From: JBFMDN01 sp040753915
GTDB taxonomy: Bacteria > Desulfobacterota > Desulfomonilia > Desulfomonilales > Desulfomonilaceae
Length of the DNA stretch: 64,000 bases
Assembly: GCA_040753915.1 (NCBI GenBank)
Contig: JBFMDN010000008.1
Span: forward strand, 1-64,000
Reading direction: 5' to 3'
Both the position numbers and the translations under genes were made by a program. Of the stretch, positions 16,736 through 26,649 are shown one piece after another (within the stretch, counting starts at the first letter, position 1; each line of letters begins with the position of its first letter). The notes under the pieces are model-generated. The model did not search any database. It was not told the DNA's origin and saw only the letters and a program-made list of their open reading frames with translations.

Positions 16736-19700
16736 TCACATTCTGAGCCACTTCCTCCACGAGGAAATCCCCTTGAACTGCATTCCATCAGGATTTGTCC
16801 TGTTGGTCGCTCGGTCGAAGGTATTGTGCCAATTGCCAACCAGGATGAAGGGAGCCCAGTAGTACGGATGGCTCGTGGCCTGGTTGTTGAGCATAGCAAC
16901 CTTGGCTTTGCGGAGCGCTTCGGCCTTTGTCTCGTGCTCCATGCTTCTGTACACGTCCACAAAGAATCTGCTCGTGCTCTCGTCGTTCACCTGCCACATG
17001 CTCAGTATCACGGAATCGGTTCCGGCGAACAAGAATGCACGGGCAAGGCCCATCAGAGCATTGGTTTCATTGGGCCGTATCGTACCTGGAGTGAGGCAGG
17101 ACGATAGCGCCACGAGGTCAGCATTGAGTTGCAGGCCGAAAACCTCTCCCAGTTGAAGGAAGCCGTCGTTCTCTTTGTCTCCGAAGAGGGAGAACACAAT
17201 CGCCGGCTGCTGAGGAAACTTGCCCGATCCGCCCAGGAGCACGCCGTGGGTAGCGAGATGGATGTAATTGTACCGCCCGAGGTCAGCCTTCTTGAACAAG
17301 GTTTCCGAGGCCAATGGACCCAGGTACGTCTGGGTAGGTCCCCCGACGATGCTGAGGATTTCCGATATCTCTTTCCTCGTGCCGGGAAGTGGACGCAACT
17401 GACTGCCCCTCGAACCGTGTGTTCCTGCCTGCATGGTAGTGATGAGTCGATCGGCGCCGGGGTTGCGCTCGCCGGCCTTCTCCCCTTCCTCATATACGGG
17501 GTCCCCGAACGCAACCATGTTCCAACCCGGCTTCCGGCTCCGCTTCCGCGTTCGTACGTGAGAAAGCACCGAGAGAGACGGGGCGTAGCAAAACGTGTAC
17601 TTCTCGAGCAAGTACGAGGGCCGGTCTTTGGCTGACCAGAACCTGCGGTTCGCGTGAGCATCGGAATTCACCAGTATCTCGAACGGCAGCGCGCACAGGG
17701 GCCCATGGGGAATTATTTGAATCGATCGTTTGCCTGCCAGGAAATATTCCGCAGGTTTTATCATTTTCGCGTAAAGTCTGTAGGCTGCCGAAGGATCCCA
17801 ATTTGCCAGCGTGTCTGCTCGGTATAAGGGCCGCGTGAGCGCTTCTATGTCCTTCTCGAGCTCATTGCCGGGATAATCGATCGAGAATGTGTGGAACCGC
17901 CCTTTGTCTATGGCAAAGAGATACGTCCGGCTGCGCGTGACCATGAATTCAAGGATGGCTTCTTCATTCATGATCGCTTCGCGCTGGACCCTGTGGACAG
18001 AAACCGGGCGAGGATACCACAGGTCCGCGTAAGCGGGATATTCTTTCAAGAGGCGCTCTTTGAGCTCCAGGAAGCGTTTCTCCTTGGCCCTCCGTTCGGC
18101 AAGCAACTTCTGGAGCTCCTCTTTGTCAGGATTTAAGGCCGCTCTGGCTTGCGCGAGCCGAGCATTCAGCTTGCGAAGCCCAAGCTTGAGACTTTTCTCT
18201 TTAATCAATAATTCGCGTGGAAGGTTCGAGAAATTCTCGACGTTAATTCTGGACAACGCGTTCTCGAATTCCGCCGCCTTGAGCTTTTCCACGATCCGCA
18301 GGGCTTGGCTGTCATAGGCTCCTTCCGGGTCTTTTCTCGCCAGCCCCATAAGAACACGAAGCGTGGTCTCGAACAGCGCTGTCTTCCCTCCGAATATGAA
18401 GTCATCTTCCTCGGATTCCTCCATGATTTCGGCCTCCATCGCCTCAAGGATGGTGATCGCCTTTCTGTAGGATTCCAGAGCTTCCCCGGGCCTCTTGTCC
18501 CCCTCGAGGGTTCGCCCCATGATGAAGTACGCTTTCCACAGCATACTGCGATCTTCGGAACATTGAGCGATCTCGAAGGCTCGCTTGAGGTCTGCCACTG
18601 CACGGCTCGAATCCCCGAGAATCGAGGTAACCAGCGCAATTTGCAGAAGGTTTTCACTCACGCCTCTGCTGTCCCCGAGCCGCGTACGTATTTCCCAGGC
18701 CTCTCGATAGGTTTCCAACGCGGTCTTGGGTCGCCCAAGCATCTGGTACAGCGTGCCCACCCGGGTGAGAATCCGAGCCTGCGTCCGTTGGTCCCCGCTC
18801 TCTTTTGTCAGTGTGAGGGCCCGCTGCTGGTACCGGAGAGCCTCCTCGCTGTTGTTCAGCTTGCTGGCTATATCTCCCAGTCGAATCAACTGGGCTATCT
18901 GCATGGATGTGTTGCGGATCTCTCCGCTGATTCGGACAGCATCCTCGAAGAAGGTTTTCGCCTTGGCAAATTCTTCCATCCTATAGTAGATGTTGCCGAT
19001 CTTGTCGTAGAGCTGTCCCAGGACCTCGTCCTGGCCGGGGACCTGGTACAGCCCCAAGGCTCTGTGGTAATGATCGAGAGCCCGGTCGTAATCTCGGAAT
19101 CCGTCGTAGATCTCTCCGAGGTAGAAGTCGAGCTCTTTGGACTTCGAGGCAGGAATCCCCAGGTCCGTGGCAAGCGTCTTGGCTGCATGAAGGCTCTTGA
19201 GGGCATTTTCGTAATCCTCGGTCTTCACCTGTATGATGCCGATTTCACCCAGGGCCCACAGTTCCTTTTGCCGATCCTGCTGCTTGCGCGCAGTATCCAG
19301 GGTCGACCGCAAAAGCTTCAGTGCCTTGTCGTATTCCTGCATGTCCTCGTACACGCTCGCCATCTTCAAATCGATGGCTGAAGCAGCCGATGCGTCGCCG
19401 GTAGATTCCGCGAGCTGCCTGGCCTTGGCCAAGAGCGACAATGCCCCCGAGGTGTTTCGCCGCATCCTCTGGAGCATTGCGAGATCCGCCAGGAGTGCTG
19501 CTTCACTCCGCGGATCGTGGACTGATGCAAGAATTTTCTGGGCCTCCTCCAGGTGCTTGGCAGCGCTCTCCACGTCACCTTTAGTGAGATACACTCTTCC
19601 TATGCTCGTGAGGTCAGTCCCGATTCCCCTTACATCCCGGATCTCACGATGGATGGAGAGCGCTTGAGAGAAGTTGTCCAGAGCTGACGACAGCAGCCCT

Positions 19701-21886
19701 CGGGCAGCTTCCAGATTCCCGATGTTGGTGAGCACATCCGCTTCTCCCTTGCGGTCGCCGAGCTGCTGGTATATGGCAAGCGCCTTCTGCAAATGCTTCA
19801 GGGCTTCCGGCATATCGTTTTGGTGCCGGAGGATATTGCCGACATTGGCCAAGTTTGCAGCATATCCTCTCTGATCTCCGATCCCCTGACGAAGATCCAT
19901 GGCCCTCCGAAAATGGTCGAGCGCCTGGTCGGGCTGCCCCTGGTTCTTGAAATGGACGCCCAACGCAGTCAAATCCTTGCCTTCTCCGTAGCGATCCCAC
20001 GTCGCTCTGTGGCCTTCCAGAGCGCTCGTCAACGCAGCCATAGCCTTGTCTCTCTCGCCGCGCAGCTCGTACACTACCCCCAGCATGTGGTCGCAGTCAG
20101 CTAGACCCCGTCGGTCGTGAATCTCGACATAGCTCTTTCGCGCTTCCTCAATCGCCTGCAGTGCCTTGTCCAGATGATTGCGAGCCACTCGGTAACGAGC
20201 GAGAGCGAGTCCGAGGTCTGCCCGCGCTTGGGCGTTGACACCTGCCTTTGCGTAGTCTACTGCCTGGTAGAGCATTTTTCCTGCAGCCGCCGAGTCGCCG
20301 AGCCCCTCGTGGATGTCTGCCAGGAGGATACACGCTTGGGTTGCATTGTCCCGATCCCCGATCCGTTTTCCCAGGCTCACAGCCTCCTCGGCGTACTCGA
20401 GCGCCTTCTGCACGAACCCCTGACGGTAGTAGACTTTCCCGATGAAGTGGAGCGCATAGGCCTCGCCACCGATTGCGGAAAGACTCCGAAAATCAGCCAA
20501 CGACTTTCCCGCCAACTCAAGAGCAGATCCCGACCGAGAGCTGTCGAGCTGGACCTCCGCCAGAGACAAGCGGATCCGGGCCTGCATCATGCGATCGCCG
20601 GTTTTTTCGCAGAGGCGAAGAGCTGCCGTCAGGTCCCGCGAGGCCTGGTTCATACGGCCCTCTCTGTAGGCGCGCATGCCTCGGACTAGGAGCGGTAGTG
20701 CTCCGCCCCCCACCTGTCCATTTTCCGTGAGCAAGGCCTGCCCTTCCTCGGCACATTGATCCGCGGCCTTCAAATCGCCCAACATTTGAGATACGTACGC
20801 GATCCTGTACAGGGTCTCGCCAAGCTCGCGTTGGCGATGCTCCGACTTGTAGACCTCTTTCGCCTTGGTGAAATGTGACAATGCGGCACGGTAATCGGAG
20901 CGCGCAACGAGCAGCTCACCGATCGACACGCTCAGGCGTGCAGCCTCGGTCTGATTCCCTTCCTTCACAGCGGCACTGTGGGCTCTCGTCAACTCTTTCA
21001 GCGCATCGCCGTACCGCAAGAGGCTGAGGTAGCACAGCCCTTTCTTTTCCAGTAATCCCGGCAGCACAGCGGACTCCGATACGGGCAGGATCTTCTGGGC
21101 CTCTTCGAAGGATTGGAGAGCAATGTCAGGTTTGGACAGCGACATGTAAATGCTCCCCGCAAGGAGATAATCCCGGCTGCGAGCCCTGGCGTTCTTCAGT
21201 TGCTGATTCAGCACAATGGCGAGTTGCACATGTTCCAGAGCCTCATTTGGTTTACCCAGAGCGTGCAGTGCTTGGGCCGCTCCGTGTCGAGCCGCTGCAG
21301 TTATCTTGCCGTCCTTCTCGCGCTTGGTCCCATCGATTACCCGTTCAAAAATTGCCAGCGCTGAAGAATGCTCCCCTTTGTCCAGTAGCTCCTGGGCTTC
21401 CTTGAGCAGAGTTGGGAGGTCAGCGGTACCCGCCTGGGGGACGGATTTGCTTCGGTCAGGAGTCGCTGCCGGTTGGCTTGTGCCCACTTCGCTAGCAGTC
21501 TGGGCTTCGGTCTCCCCTGTCGCGGGCTGCCCGTCCTCCTTTTCTTCCTGATTCGACGCCCCCGCCTGATTTCGCCATGATTCTGTCTGATCTGGAATCG
21601 CTGGCCTGCCCGGGGCAGCGTCACTTCCTTGCGCATCTGTGCCGCAAGCTCCTGACTCCGCTGGTCCCAAGCCAGCACCCGTCGCTGACTCGCCGAAGTC
21701 TGAAGATGACGTTGTGTCTGGAGGCTTCCCTGCCATGAACGTCTCCACCAGCGTTCCCTGGAAAACCGGTTCGGCCGGCTCTGCCACTGCCACACCCCTG
21801 ATGCCGGCACAATGAACCGAAACGAGGCACACGGCACCGGAAAGTGCTGCGGCCCGTAGCAAATGCTTTGTCAGTTTGCGGATCAT
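16736..21886 (-). CDS. Giant secreted TPR-CHAT protease-like protein
   Basis: A 1716-residue protein. The ATG at 21886 begins a probable signal peptide (LLRAAALSGAVCLVSVHCAG region, cleavage near VAVAEPAEP), then a Ser/Glu/Gln-rich spacer and about 1000 residues of tetratricopeptide repeats in tandem (units such as ALEHVQLAIVLNQQLKNARA and ALKHLQKALAIYQQLGDRKG). The last 400 residues form a CHAT domain, a caspase-like clan CD peptidase fold. The catalytic pair is visible: histidine in IHLATHGVLLGG at about residue 1546 and cysteine in VALSSCLTPGT at about 1596. It follows lgt by 86 bases. The export signal is unusual, as many CHAT proteins are cytoplasmic. Target unknown. Confidence 0.88.
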   Translation of the reverse strand: MIRKLTKHLLRAAALSGAVCLVSVHCAGIRGVAVAEPAEPVFQGTLVETFMAGKPPDTTSSSDFGESATGAGLGPAESGACGTDAQGSDAAPGRPAIPDQTESWRNQAGASNQEEKEDGQPATGETEAQTASEVGTSQPAATPDRSKSVPQAGTADLPTLLKEAQELLDKGEHSSALAIFERVIDGTKREKDGKITAAARHGAAQALHALGKPNEALEHVQLAIVLNQQLKNARARSRDYLLAGSIYMSLSKPDIALQSFEEAQKILPVSESAVLPGLLEKKGLCYLSLLRYGDALKELTRAHSAAVKEGNQTEAARLSVSIGELLVARSDYRAALSHFTKAKEVYKSEHRQRELGETLYRIAYVSQMLGDLKAADQCAEEGQALLTENGQVGGGALPLLVRGMRAYREGRMNQASRDLTAALRLCEKTGDRMMQARIRLSLAEVQLDSSRSGSALELAGKSLADFRSLSAIGGEAYALHFIGKVYYRQGFVQKALEYAEEAVSLGKRIGDRDNATQACILLADIHEGLGDSAAAGKMLYQAVDYAKAGVNAQARADLGLALARYRVARNHLDKALQAIEEARKSYVEIHDRRGLADCDHMLGVVYELRGERDKAMAALTSALEGHRATWDRYGEGKDLTALGVHFKNQGQPDQALDHFRRAMDLRQGIGDQRGYAANLANVGNILRHQNDMPEALKHLQKALAIYQQLGDRKGEADVLTNIGNLEAARGLLSSALDNFSQALSIHREIRDVRGIGTDLTSIGRVYLTKGDVESAAKHLEEAQKILASVHDPRSEAALLADLAMLQRMRRNTSGALSLLAKARQLAESTGDASAASAIDLKMASVYEDMQEYDKALKLLRSTLDTARKQQDRQKELWALGEIGIIQVKTEDYENALKSLHAAKTLATDLGIPASKSKELDFYLGEIYDGFRDYDRALDHYHRALGLYQVPGQDEVLGQLYDKIGNIYYRMEEFAKAKTFFEDAVRISGEIRNTSMQIAQLIRLGDIASKLNNSEEALRYQQRALTLTKESGDQRTQARILTRVGTLYQMLGRPKTALETYREAWEIRTRLGDSRGVSENLLQIALVTSILGDSSRAVADLKRAFEIAQCSEDRSMLWKAYFIMGRTLEGDKRPGEALESYRKAITILEAMEAEIMEESEEDDFIFGGKTALFETTLRVLMGLARKDPEGAYDSQALRIVEKLKAAEFENALSRINVENFSNLPRELLIKEKSLKLGLRKLNARLAQARAALNPDKEELQKLLAERRAKEKRFLELKERLLKEYPAYADLWYPRPVSVHRVQREAIMNEEAILEFMVTRSRTYLFAIDKGRFHTFSIDYPGNELEKDIEALTRPLYRADTLANWDPSAAYRLYAKMIKPAEYFLAGKRSIQIIPHGPLCALPFEILVNSDAHANRRFWSAKDRPSYLLEKYTFCYAPSLSVLSHVRTRKRSRKPGWNMVAFGDPVYEEGEKAGERNPGADRLITTMQAGTHGSRGSQLRPLPGTRKEISEILSIVGGPTQTYLGPLASETLFKKADLGRYNYIHLATHGVLLGGSGKFPQQPAIVFSLFGDKENDGFLQLGEVFGLQLNADLVALSSCLTPGTIRPNETNALMGLARAFLFAGTDSVILSMWQVNDESTSRFFVDVYRSMEHETKAEALRKAKVAMLNNQATSHPYYWAPFILVGNWHNTFDRATNRTNPDGMQFKGISSWRKWLRM

Positions 21887-21972
21887 AAGTCTGTCACTCC
21901 GCCTGGGTATTCCTAGAGGGGAGCGCACTAAGTCCAAACGGCAAAGGCCGTTCATGGCCGCTCCCACGGAGC

Positions 21973-22773
21973 TCACCCCGTTTTCAGATTATGCGAGCCT
22001 CTCCGCAGGTAAACGAGCAGCCCCGCGCCCGCGCATATCATGCCTAGGCAGAGGATCTGCCCCATGGTTAGCCCGTAGAAGACAAATCCCAGTTGAATGT
22101 CCGGCTCACGCACGAATTCGATAAGAAATCTCAGCGCGCCGTATCCGATGAGAAACGTCGCGAGCAGCTCGCCGTCCCGGCCCGTACGAAGCCGAAGCCA
22201 CCAGAGAAGAGCGAAGAGGACAGGCCCTTCGAGCACGGCCTCATACAGTTGAGACGGATGGCGGGGCACATCTCCGCCCTGGGGAAAAACCATTCCCCAC
22301 GGGAGCGTGGTAACCCGCCCGTACAGCTCCCCGTTAATGAAATTGCCTATCCTGCCTAGCATCAGTCCGAGAGGCGCCGCGAGGGTCCCAATGTCGGCCA
22401 GCTCGAGAAATGCCGCCCCCTGCTTGCGAGAGAAGATGAATCCGGCGACAACCATGCCGATCAACCCGCCGTGGAAGCTCATTCCTCCATGCCACACCGC
22501 CAATATTTGCCATGGTGCGGCCACGTACACCGGCAGGTTGTAAAACAGCACGTACCCGAGGCGGCCCCCTATGAGAAGCCCGAGGATAAGATAGAAGAGG
22601 AGATCTCCAGCCGCGGCCTCAGGAATGGGGCCCTTTCGCCGGCGGAGCTCTGACCTGATAACGAAGTAGGCCACAATGAAGCCGATGAGATACATGGTCC
22701 CGTACCATCGGACTTCGAGAGGCCCAATCCGAAATATCACCGGATCGATGAACATGTGCTCAGAGCCGGTCAT
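21973..22773 (-). CDS. lgt: Prolipoprotein diacylglyceryl transferase
   Basis: A 266-residue inner-membrane enzyme that moves diacylglycerol from phosphatidylglycerol to the lipobox cysteine of prolipoproteins. It has the family motifs GLLIGGRLGYVLFYN, HGGMSFHGGLIGM (catalytic histidine region) and the Lgt signature GRIGNFINGELYGR. Seven hydrophobic segments are visible. A shorter start at MFIDPVIF, six codons in, fits other Lgt proteins equally well. It lies between trmJ (32 bases upstream) and the TPR-CHAT gene. Confidence 0.96.
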   Translation of the reverse strand: MTGSEHMFIDPVIFRIGPLEVRWYGTMYLIGFIVAYFVIRSELRRRKGPIPEAAAGDLLFYLILGLLIGGRLGYVLFYNLPVYVAAPWQILAVWHGGMSFHGGLIGMVVAGFIFSRKQGAAFLELADIGTLAAPLGLMLGRIGNFINGELYGRVTTLPWGMVFPQGGDVPRHPSQLYEAVLEGPVLFALLWWLRLRTGRDGELLATFLIGYGALRFLIEFVREPDIQLGFVFYGLTMGQILCLGMICAGAGLLVYLRRGSHNLKTG

Positions 22774-22805
22774 TGATTGTCCGAACCCCGGGGTGCCAAA
22801 TGGCT

Positions 22806-23642
22806 TCAGGAATCATTTGTTCGCCTCGTTTCTTGCAGCCTCCGGATTTTCTCGTCGGCAAGTCGAATCATCGTGTCCATCTTGCGAAAAATTCCGCGAA
22901 CGATCGTTACGTCTCGATCATCCATGCGAGCGCTATTGAATATTCGCCTGAGCTCTCTCATCATCCGGAGAGGATTCTCGCGGTCCAGGAAGCCGGCCCG
23001 GACAAGCACGCTCTCCAGGTGAGCGTACATTTCCTCCCTACGGGCGTTTGAAGCCGGTCGAAACGTGTTCACCGCAAATCCCGCAGGCCTGCAGGCTCTT
23101 CGAAAGATTTCGTAGCAAGTCACTGCAACCGCGTGGGCCACATTCATAGACGCAAATCGTGCATCGGTGGGGATAATCATATGGTGAGTGCACAGCGAAA
23201 GCTCTTCGTTCGTCAGGCCCCGGGACTCTCTCCCGAAGACGCACGCAACCGGCCCAGTCGTAGCCCTTTCAAGCAATTCCGGGATCACCTGCTCAGGGGT
23301 TAGCGGGCTCAGCCGCTTACCTCCTAATCTTCCGGACGTGCCGACCGACATGATCGCAGTATCGAGAGCCTCTGCCAGTTCCGTGAAATGGGAGGCCCGC
23401 TCGACAACGTCGTAGGCACCGGAGCTCATGGCCGCGGCTTCCGTCTCAGGCCCGCAGTCGGTTGAAGATACGAGCGTAAGATGCTCGATGCCCATGTTTT
23501 TCATGACCCTCGCGACAGCGCCTATGTTCCCTGCGTGGGTCGTTCCTACCAGGACGATTCGTATGTTGTCCAAAGCCCCGCGCCAGTCCAGGTGGACCGT
23601 AAATCCTCTCTGGACTTGTCTGGATGGCTTTAATGGCGGCAT
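22806..23642 (-). CDS. trmJ: TrmJ/TrmH-type SPOUT tRNA 2'-O-methyltransferase
   Basis: A 278-residue AdoMet-dependent RNA methyltransferase of the SPOUT class, probably modifying residue 32 of tRNA. The N-terminal motif IVLVGTTHAGNIGAVARVMK, the central CVFGRESRGLTNEELSLC and the C-terminal knot IPTDARFASMNVAHAVAVTC all fit TrmJ. The ATG at 23642 is the last ATG before the conserved part; the ribosome site is weak, and the frame is open further upstream. The 480 bases beyond the start hold no other gene but include a terminator for the next gene. Confidence 0.88.
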   Translation of the reverse strand: MPPLKPSRQVQRGFTVHLDWRGALDNIRIVLVGTTHAGNIGAVARVMKNMGIEHLTLVSSTDCGPETEAAAMSSGAYDVVERASHFTELAEALDTAIMSVGTSGRLGGKRLSPLTPEQVIPELLERATTGPVACVFGRESRGLTNEELSLCTHHMIIPTDARFASMNVAHAVAVTCYEIFRRACRPAGFAVNTFRPASNARREEMYAHLESVLVRAGFLDRENPLRMMRELRRIFNSARMDDRDVTIVRGIFRKMDTMIRLADEKIRRLQETRRTNDS

Positions 23643-24048
23643 GCGACTTCTGCCCTGGCAACGAAGCAATACCAAGCGACACCACACGGTGAACACCGGC
23701 CCACCGTTTCTGGGCAATACCCGCCGAACACGCGAGCGGCGGCCTCGAGGACCGGCGGTGACATTACCGCTTTCGGAGGTATTAGGAACAACTGCCGAGA
23801 GATCTTTCTTGCTCCGATCATGAGCTTTCCGGGCGCCTCTCGGTCGAGAGGGAGAATATTACGGTGGGGCCTGATTGTCAAGCAATGTCAATTAGCAGGC
23901 TGCCAAGGGTAATGTTATGGTAGAGCCTATTAGCTACGCACGTGGGCAGGATCGCGAGTACAGCGCCGTATTCTCAGCAACGCGGTGGGTCCGATTATGG
24001 GGGCACAGAGGCAAACCGTGTGGCAGTGAAGCGGGTAGGTCCAAATGG

Positions 24049-24072
24049 AAAAACCCTCCGAAGAGGGTTTTT
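24049..24072 (-). terminator. Intrinsic terminator of the outer-membrane protein gene
   Basis: A perfect 10-base stem AAAAACCCTC / GAGGGTTTTT with a four-base loop, ending in five Ts on either strand. It lies 48 bases after the stop codon of the minus-strand gene at 24121, and the symmetry would let it work in both directions. Confidence 0.9.
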
Positions 24073-24120
24073 CACGAAAAAGAAGCCGTGCCGCGATGGC
24101 AGGCGAATGGTGTTGTTCGA

Positions 24121-25098
24121 TCACATGAACGGTGCGTTGAAATTAAGCGCGAGGCTCACACTTGCGCCCAGCGTCCATGAGAATCTGTGGAACGACAAGT
24201 CGAATTCCGCATTGCCTGCGGCAGGGAGGGCATCCACGTCCAGGTTCACGGTCCCGTGCGTGCCGTTCCATCTGCCGAAGATTCCCACCTGACCTGGTCC
24301 GAACTTCCTTGCATACTGTGCGAAAAACTCAAGGAAATACCCATTCCTGTAGTTGCCGCGAGCCTCAAACGCGTTCAGGCCGGCTTGGGCCTGATTGTAC
24401 TTTACGTTGCCGAGGAGTGCGGGAAAGCCGACAGCTCTGAAAATAAGTTTGCTTTCGGTCCCGATGCACGCTACTTGCGCGCCCGCCAGAGGAATCCAAT
24501 TATCCGCCATCACATCCGCGGTGTCACTGCCAAGGGAAGGCACCCCTATCGCATCGTACGGATCTTTGAAGCGCGTAGTGTACCTGTCGTAACGCAGACC
24601 ACCCAGGAGTGAGAATCCGTCAGCTATCCTGACGCTTCCCAGGCCTTCCACGAACCACCATTGGGTGTCCGTGTTCCATCTTCGATGGAGGGTATCTAGA
24701 TTGTAAAACTCTTCAGAGGTAAAATTCGACGGGAGAAGGTACCACCCGGAGGCAAAAAGACCGATTTGCTCATTCAACGTTACGGTCTCCGACAAGCCGA
24801 GCCACACTCCCCGTAAAGGATACTCGTGTCTCACTTCAAACGCGCCGAGCAGCCCCGGACCGCCGGTGCTGAAACCAAAGGACGCGCCGGGACGATGATC
24901 CATGTAGCCCACGTAGGCTTCCGTGACAGCCCTGGGAAAAGGCGCTTCGTCACACGCGCCCGCCGCAGGTCCTCGGAGAAAGCCTCCCACTAACGGCAGA
25001 CCGGACAACCCAGCCCCGAGCAGGCCCTGGGCGGCGACAACAGTGGGCACCAGTGCCAACAAGAATAAGCTAACAAGAAGAACAGCGGAACGTTTCAT
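24121..25098 (-). CDS. Outer-membrane beta-barrel protein, unknown
   Basis: A 325-residue secreted protein. The signal peptide is MKRSAVLLVSLFLLALVPTV with cleavage near VVAAQ, and GGAGG precedes the ATG. The rest is rich in aromatic residues and alternating polar/hydrophobic strands (for example WWFVEGLGSVRIADGFSLLG and GYFLEFFAQYARKFGPGQVG), as expected for a barrel of about 12-16 strands. It ends in FNAPFM rather than a terminal phenylalanine. A TTGACA-type promoter lies upstream and a strong terminator downstream, so it is a single-gene unit. Function unknown. Confidence 0.75.
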   Translation of the reverse strand: MKRSAVLLVSLFLLALVPTVVAAQGLLGAGLSGLPLVGGFLRGPAAGACDEAPFPRAVTEAYVGYMDHRPGASFGFSTGGPGLLGAFEVRHEYPLRGVWLGLSETVTLNEQIGLFASGWYLLPSNFTSEEFYNLDTLHRRWNTDTQWWFVEGLGSVRIADGFSLLGGLRYDRYTTRFKDPYDAIGVPSLGSDTADVMADNWIPLAGAQVACIGTESKLIFRAVGFPALLGNVKYNQAQAGLNAFEARGNYRNGYFLEFFAQYARKFGPGQVGIFGRWNGTHGTVNLDVDALPAAGNAEFDLSFHRFSWTLGASVSLALNFNAPFM

Positions 25099-25195
25099 AT
25101 CCAATACCCTCCTACACAGAAAAAGAGAAAACCAACCCAGGCCTCTGGGGAAGACCGGGGAACCATCGTACACACCTACTTGCAGGGATGTTAAA

Positions 25196-25224
25196 GCTGT
25201 ACGACAAAATTCTGCAGTTGTCAA
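25196..25224 (-). promoter_or_regulatory. Possible sigma-70-type promoter for the outer-membrane protein gene
   Basis: On the minus strand a perfect TTGACA (25219-25224) is followed after 17 bases by TACAGC (25196-25201), a weak -10. The start codon lies about 90 bases further on. The surrounding region up to 25573 is unusually AT-rich. Confidence 0.45.
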
Positions 25225-25573
25225 GGAATAAAGGCGTCCTAGATTTGTTGATATACAATAACCACAATAGCACTAACTTACGACGACTAGATAATAATAT
25301 ATCTTGCTAACATCTTTTAATTACTCAATTCTTCACTTGATTCTTCTCGGAACCCTTGCACCCTTGCCGCCTCGTGCGACATTCCAGCCGGTATCTCCCT
25401 CACAAACTCCCTCCAAAAGCACATCCTCTGCTGAGCCTCTCATTGCTGCACTTAAGACCTCGAAGCAATAATTTGCCATAATGACCCGCTATTGCTGTTT
25501 ATTATCGGGTAGCATTACAAACTCGGACGTCCTGGGCTAACACCCACATTGTTGTTACCTGTATCGGGATAAT
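25225..25573. other. AT-rich intergenic stretch
   Basis: No gene is seen. Roughly 25235-25330 is far more AT-rich than its surroundings (ATAATAATATATC near 25290). It separates the outer-membrane gene from the end of the hgcAB-MBL unit. Confidence 0.6.
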
Positions 25574-26584
25574 TTACTCCTCGACTGGAGACCAGCCGTT
25601 GCTGTTCGTGCACCAACAACGATAGGGGACGCTCTCACGGTCATATGCCACCAGACCGCACTCAGCGAGCTCTTCCACATGAGCCTCGACCGCAGCAACC
25701 CGATAGTAAAGATCGAGTCCGATCATGGAAGGAAAAAGCTCCTCGGCTATCTGGCAAAGGGTCAATCCCTTGTTACCTCGACGATTTCTCAAGATCCGAA
25801 TGATATGAACCGATCGCTCTTCATGAAAGGTAAGCAATCGCTCTATGACCGATCGGTGATTGCAATAAGGCGCCCCATGACCCGGCTGCACCTCTCTCAC
25901 CGGAAGTCGAATCATTTTTTGAAGGGATTCTCTATACGATTTGAGGCGGCGAAAATCTTTCGGGATGTATGGATTAGTAAGATCAGTAGCCGGATTGAAC
26001 GTTATTTCCTCGAGGAGAGAATCACCAGTGAAGGCCGTGCCTGTGGACGAATCAAAGAGTGTAACCGAACCGGGCGTATGGCCGGGAGTATGCACAACAT
26101 GGAGGTGGAACGAGTCGAAGTGAAATACTTCGTCACCGTGCAACAATGTCGGAGTGGCAACGGGCGCGTTCATGTGCCGAAGATGGAAAAACATCACTTC
26201 CGTTATCTCATCCGCCTGCCCTTTGGAGACGCCACCACGCTCGAAGAACGCATGAAATCTTTCGCGGGCGAAATCGAGCTCTCCGCCCTCGTGTATGCCC
26301 AGCCTCCGCTCATCCCACTCATGGATGAACACATCCGCTCCAGTCCGATCGGCTATGAGCCCTGCCAATCCCATGTGATCGATGTGGCCGTGGGTGATGA
26401 TGACTCGCCTAATCCGGTCAAGAGCGCCGGATTCCTTCTCGATGCCGGCTTCCAGTGCCTTGAGCGCTGCTGCAGAATTCACGCCGGTGTCGATGAGAGC
26501 CGGTGAGGAATCCTCAATGTAGAAACAGTTTACTGTGCCGATGGGATACGGGAGAGGTACTTCAACAGGAATGATTCGCGACAT
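25574..26584 (-). CDS. MBL-fold metallohydrolase with C-terminal winged helix
   Basis: A 336-residue hydrolase. The metal-binding motif is IITHGHIDHMGLAG, with further ligands in HTPGHTPGS, FTGDSLL and VQPGHG. The last 100 residues (LTFHEERSVHIIRILRNR onward) form a winged-helix-like segment, as in LACTB2-type hydrolases. The ATG at 26584 (MSRIIPVEVPLPYPIGTVNC) is chosen over an in-frame one 12 codons upstream. It begins 65 bases after the hgcB stop on the same strand and probably shares its transcript. A role in thioester or nucleic acid hydrolysis cannot be told apart, nor can a link with mercury methylation. Confidence 0.85.
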   Translation of the reverse strand: MSRIIPVEVPLPYPIGTVNCFYIEDSSPALIDTGVNSAAALKALEAGIEKESGALDRIRRVIITHGHIDHMGLAGLIADRTGADVFIHEWDERRLGIHEGGELDFARERFHAFFERGGVSKGQADEITEVMFFHLRHMNAPVATPTLLHGDEVFHFDSFHLHVVHTPGHTPGSVTLFDSSTGTAFTGDSLLEEITFNPATDLTNPYIPKDFRRLKSYRESLQKMIRLPVREVQPGHGAPYCNHRSVIERLLTFHEERSVHIIRILRNRRGNKGLTLCQIAEELFPSMIGLDLYYRVAAVEAHVEELAECGLVAYDRESVPYRCWCTNSNGWSPVEE

Positions 26585-26649
26585 GAGTGGTCTCGGCCTC
26601 GCAACGCGTTTAACCCCCAATCCTGCCGTGACTGAGAGCTGGTATGTGA

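Noticed and set aside
18305..19381. 358-codon plus-strand open frame
   Set aside because: Antisense to the TPR array of the CHAT protein; the repeated TPR codons create long open frames on the opposite strand.
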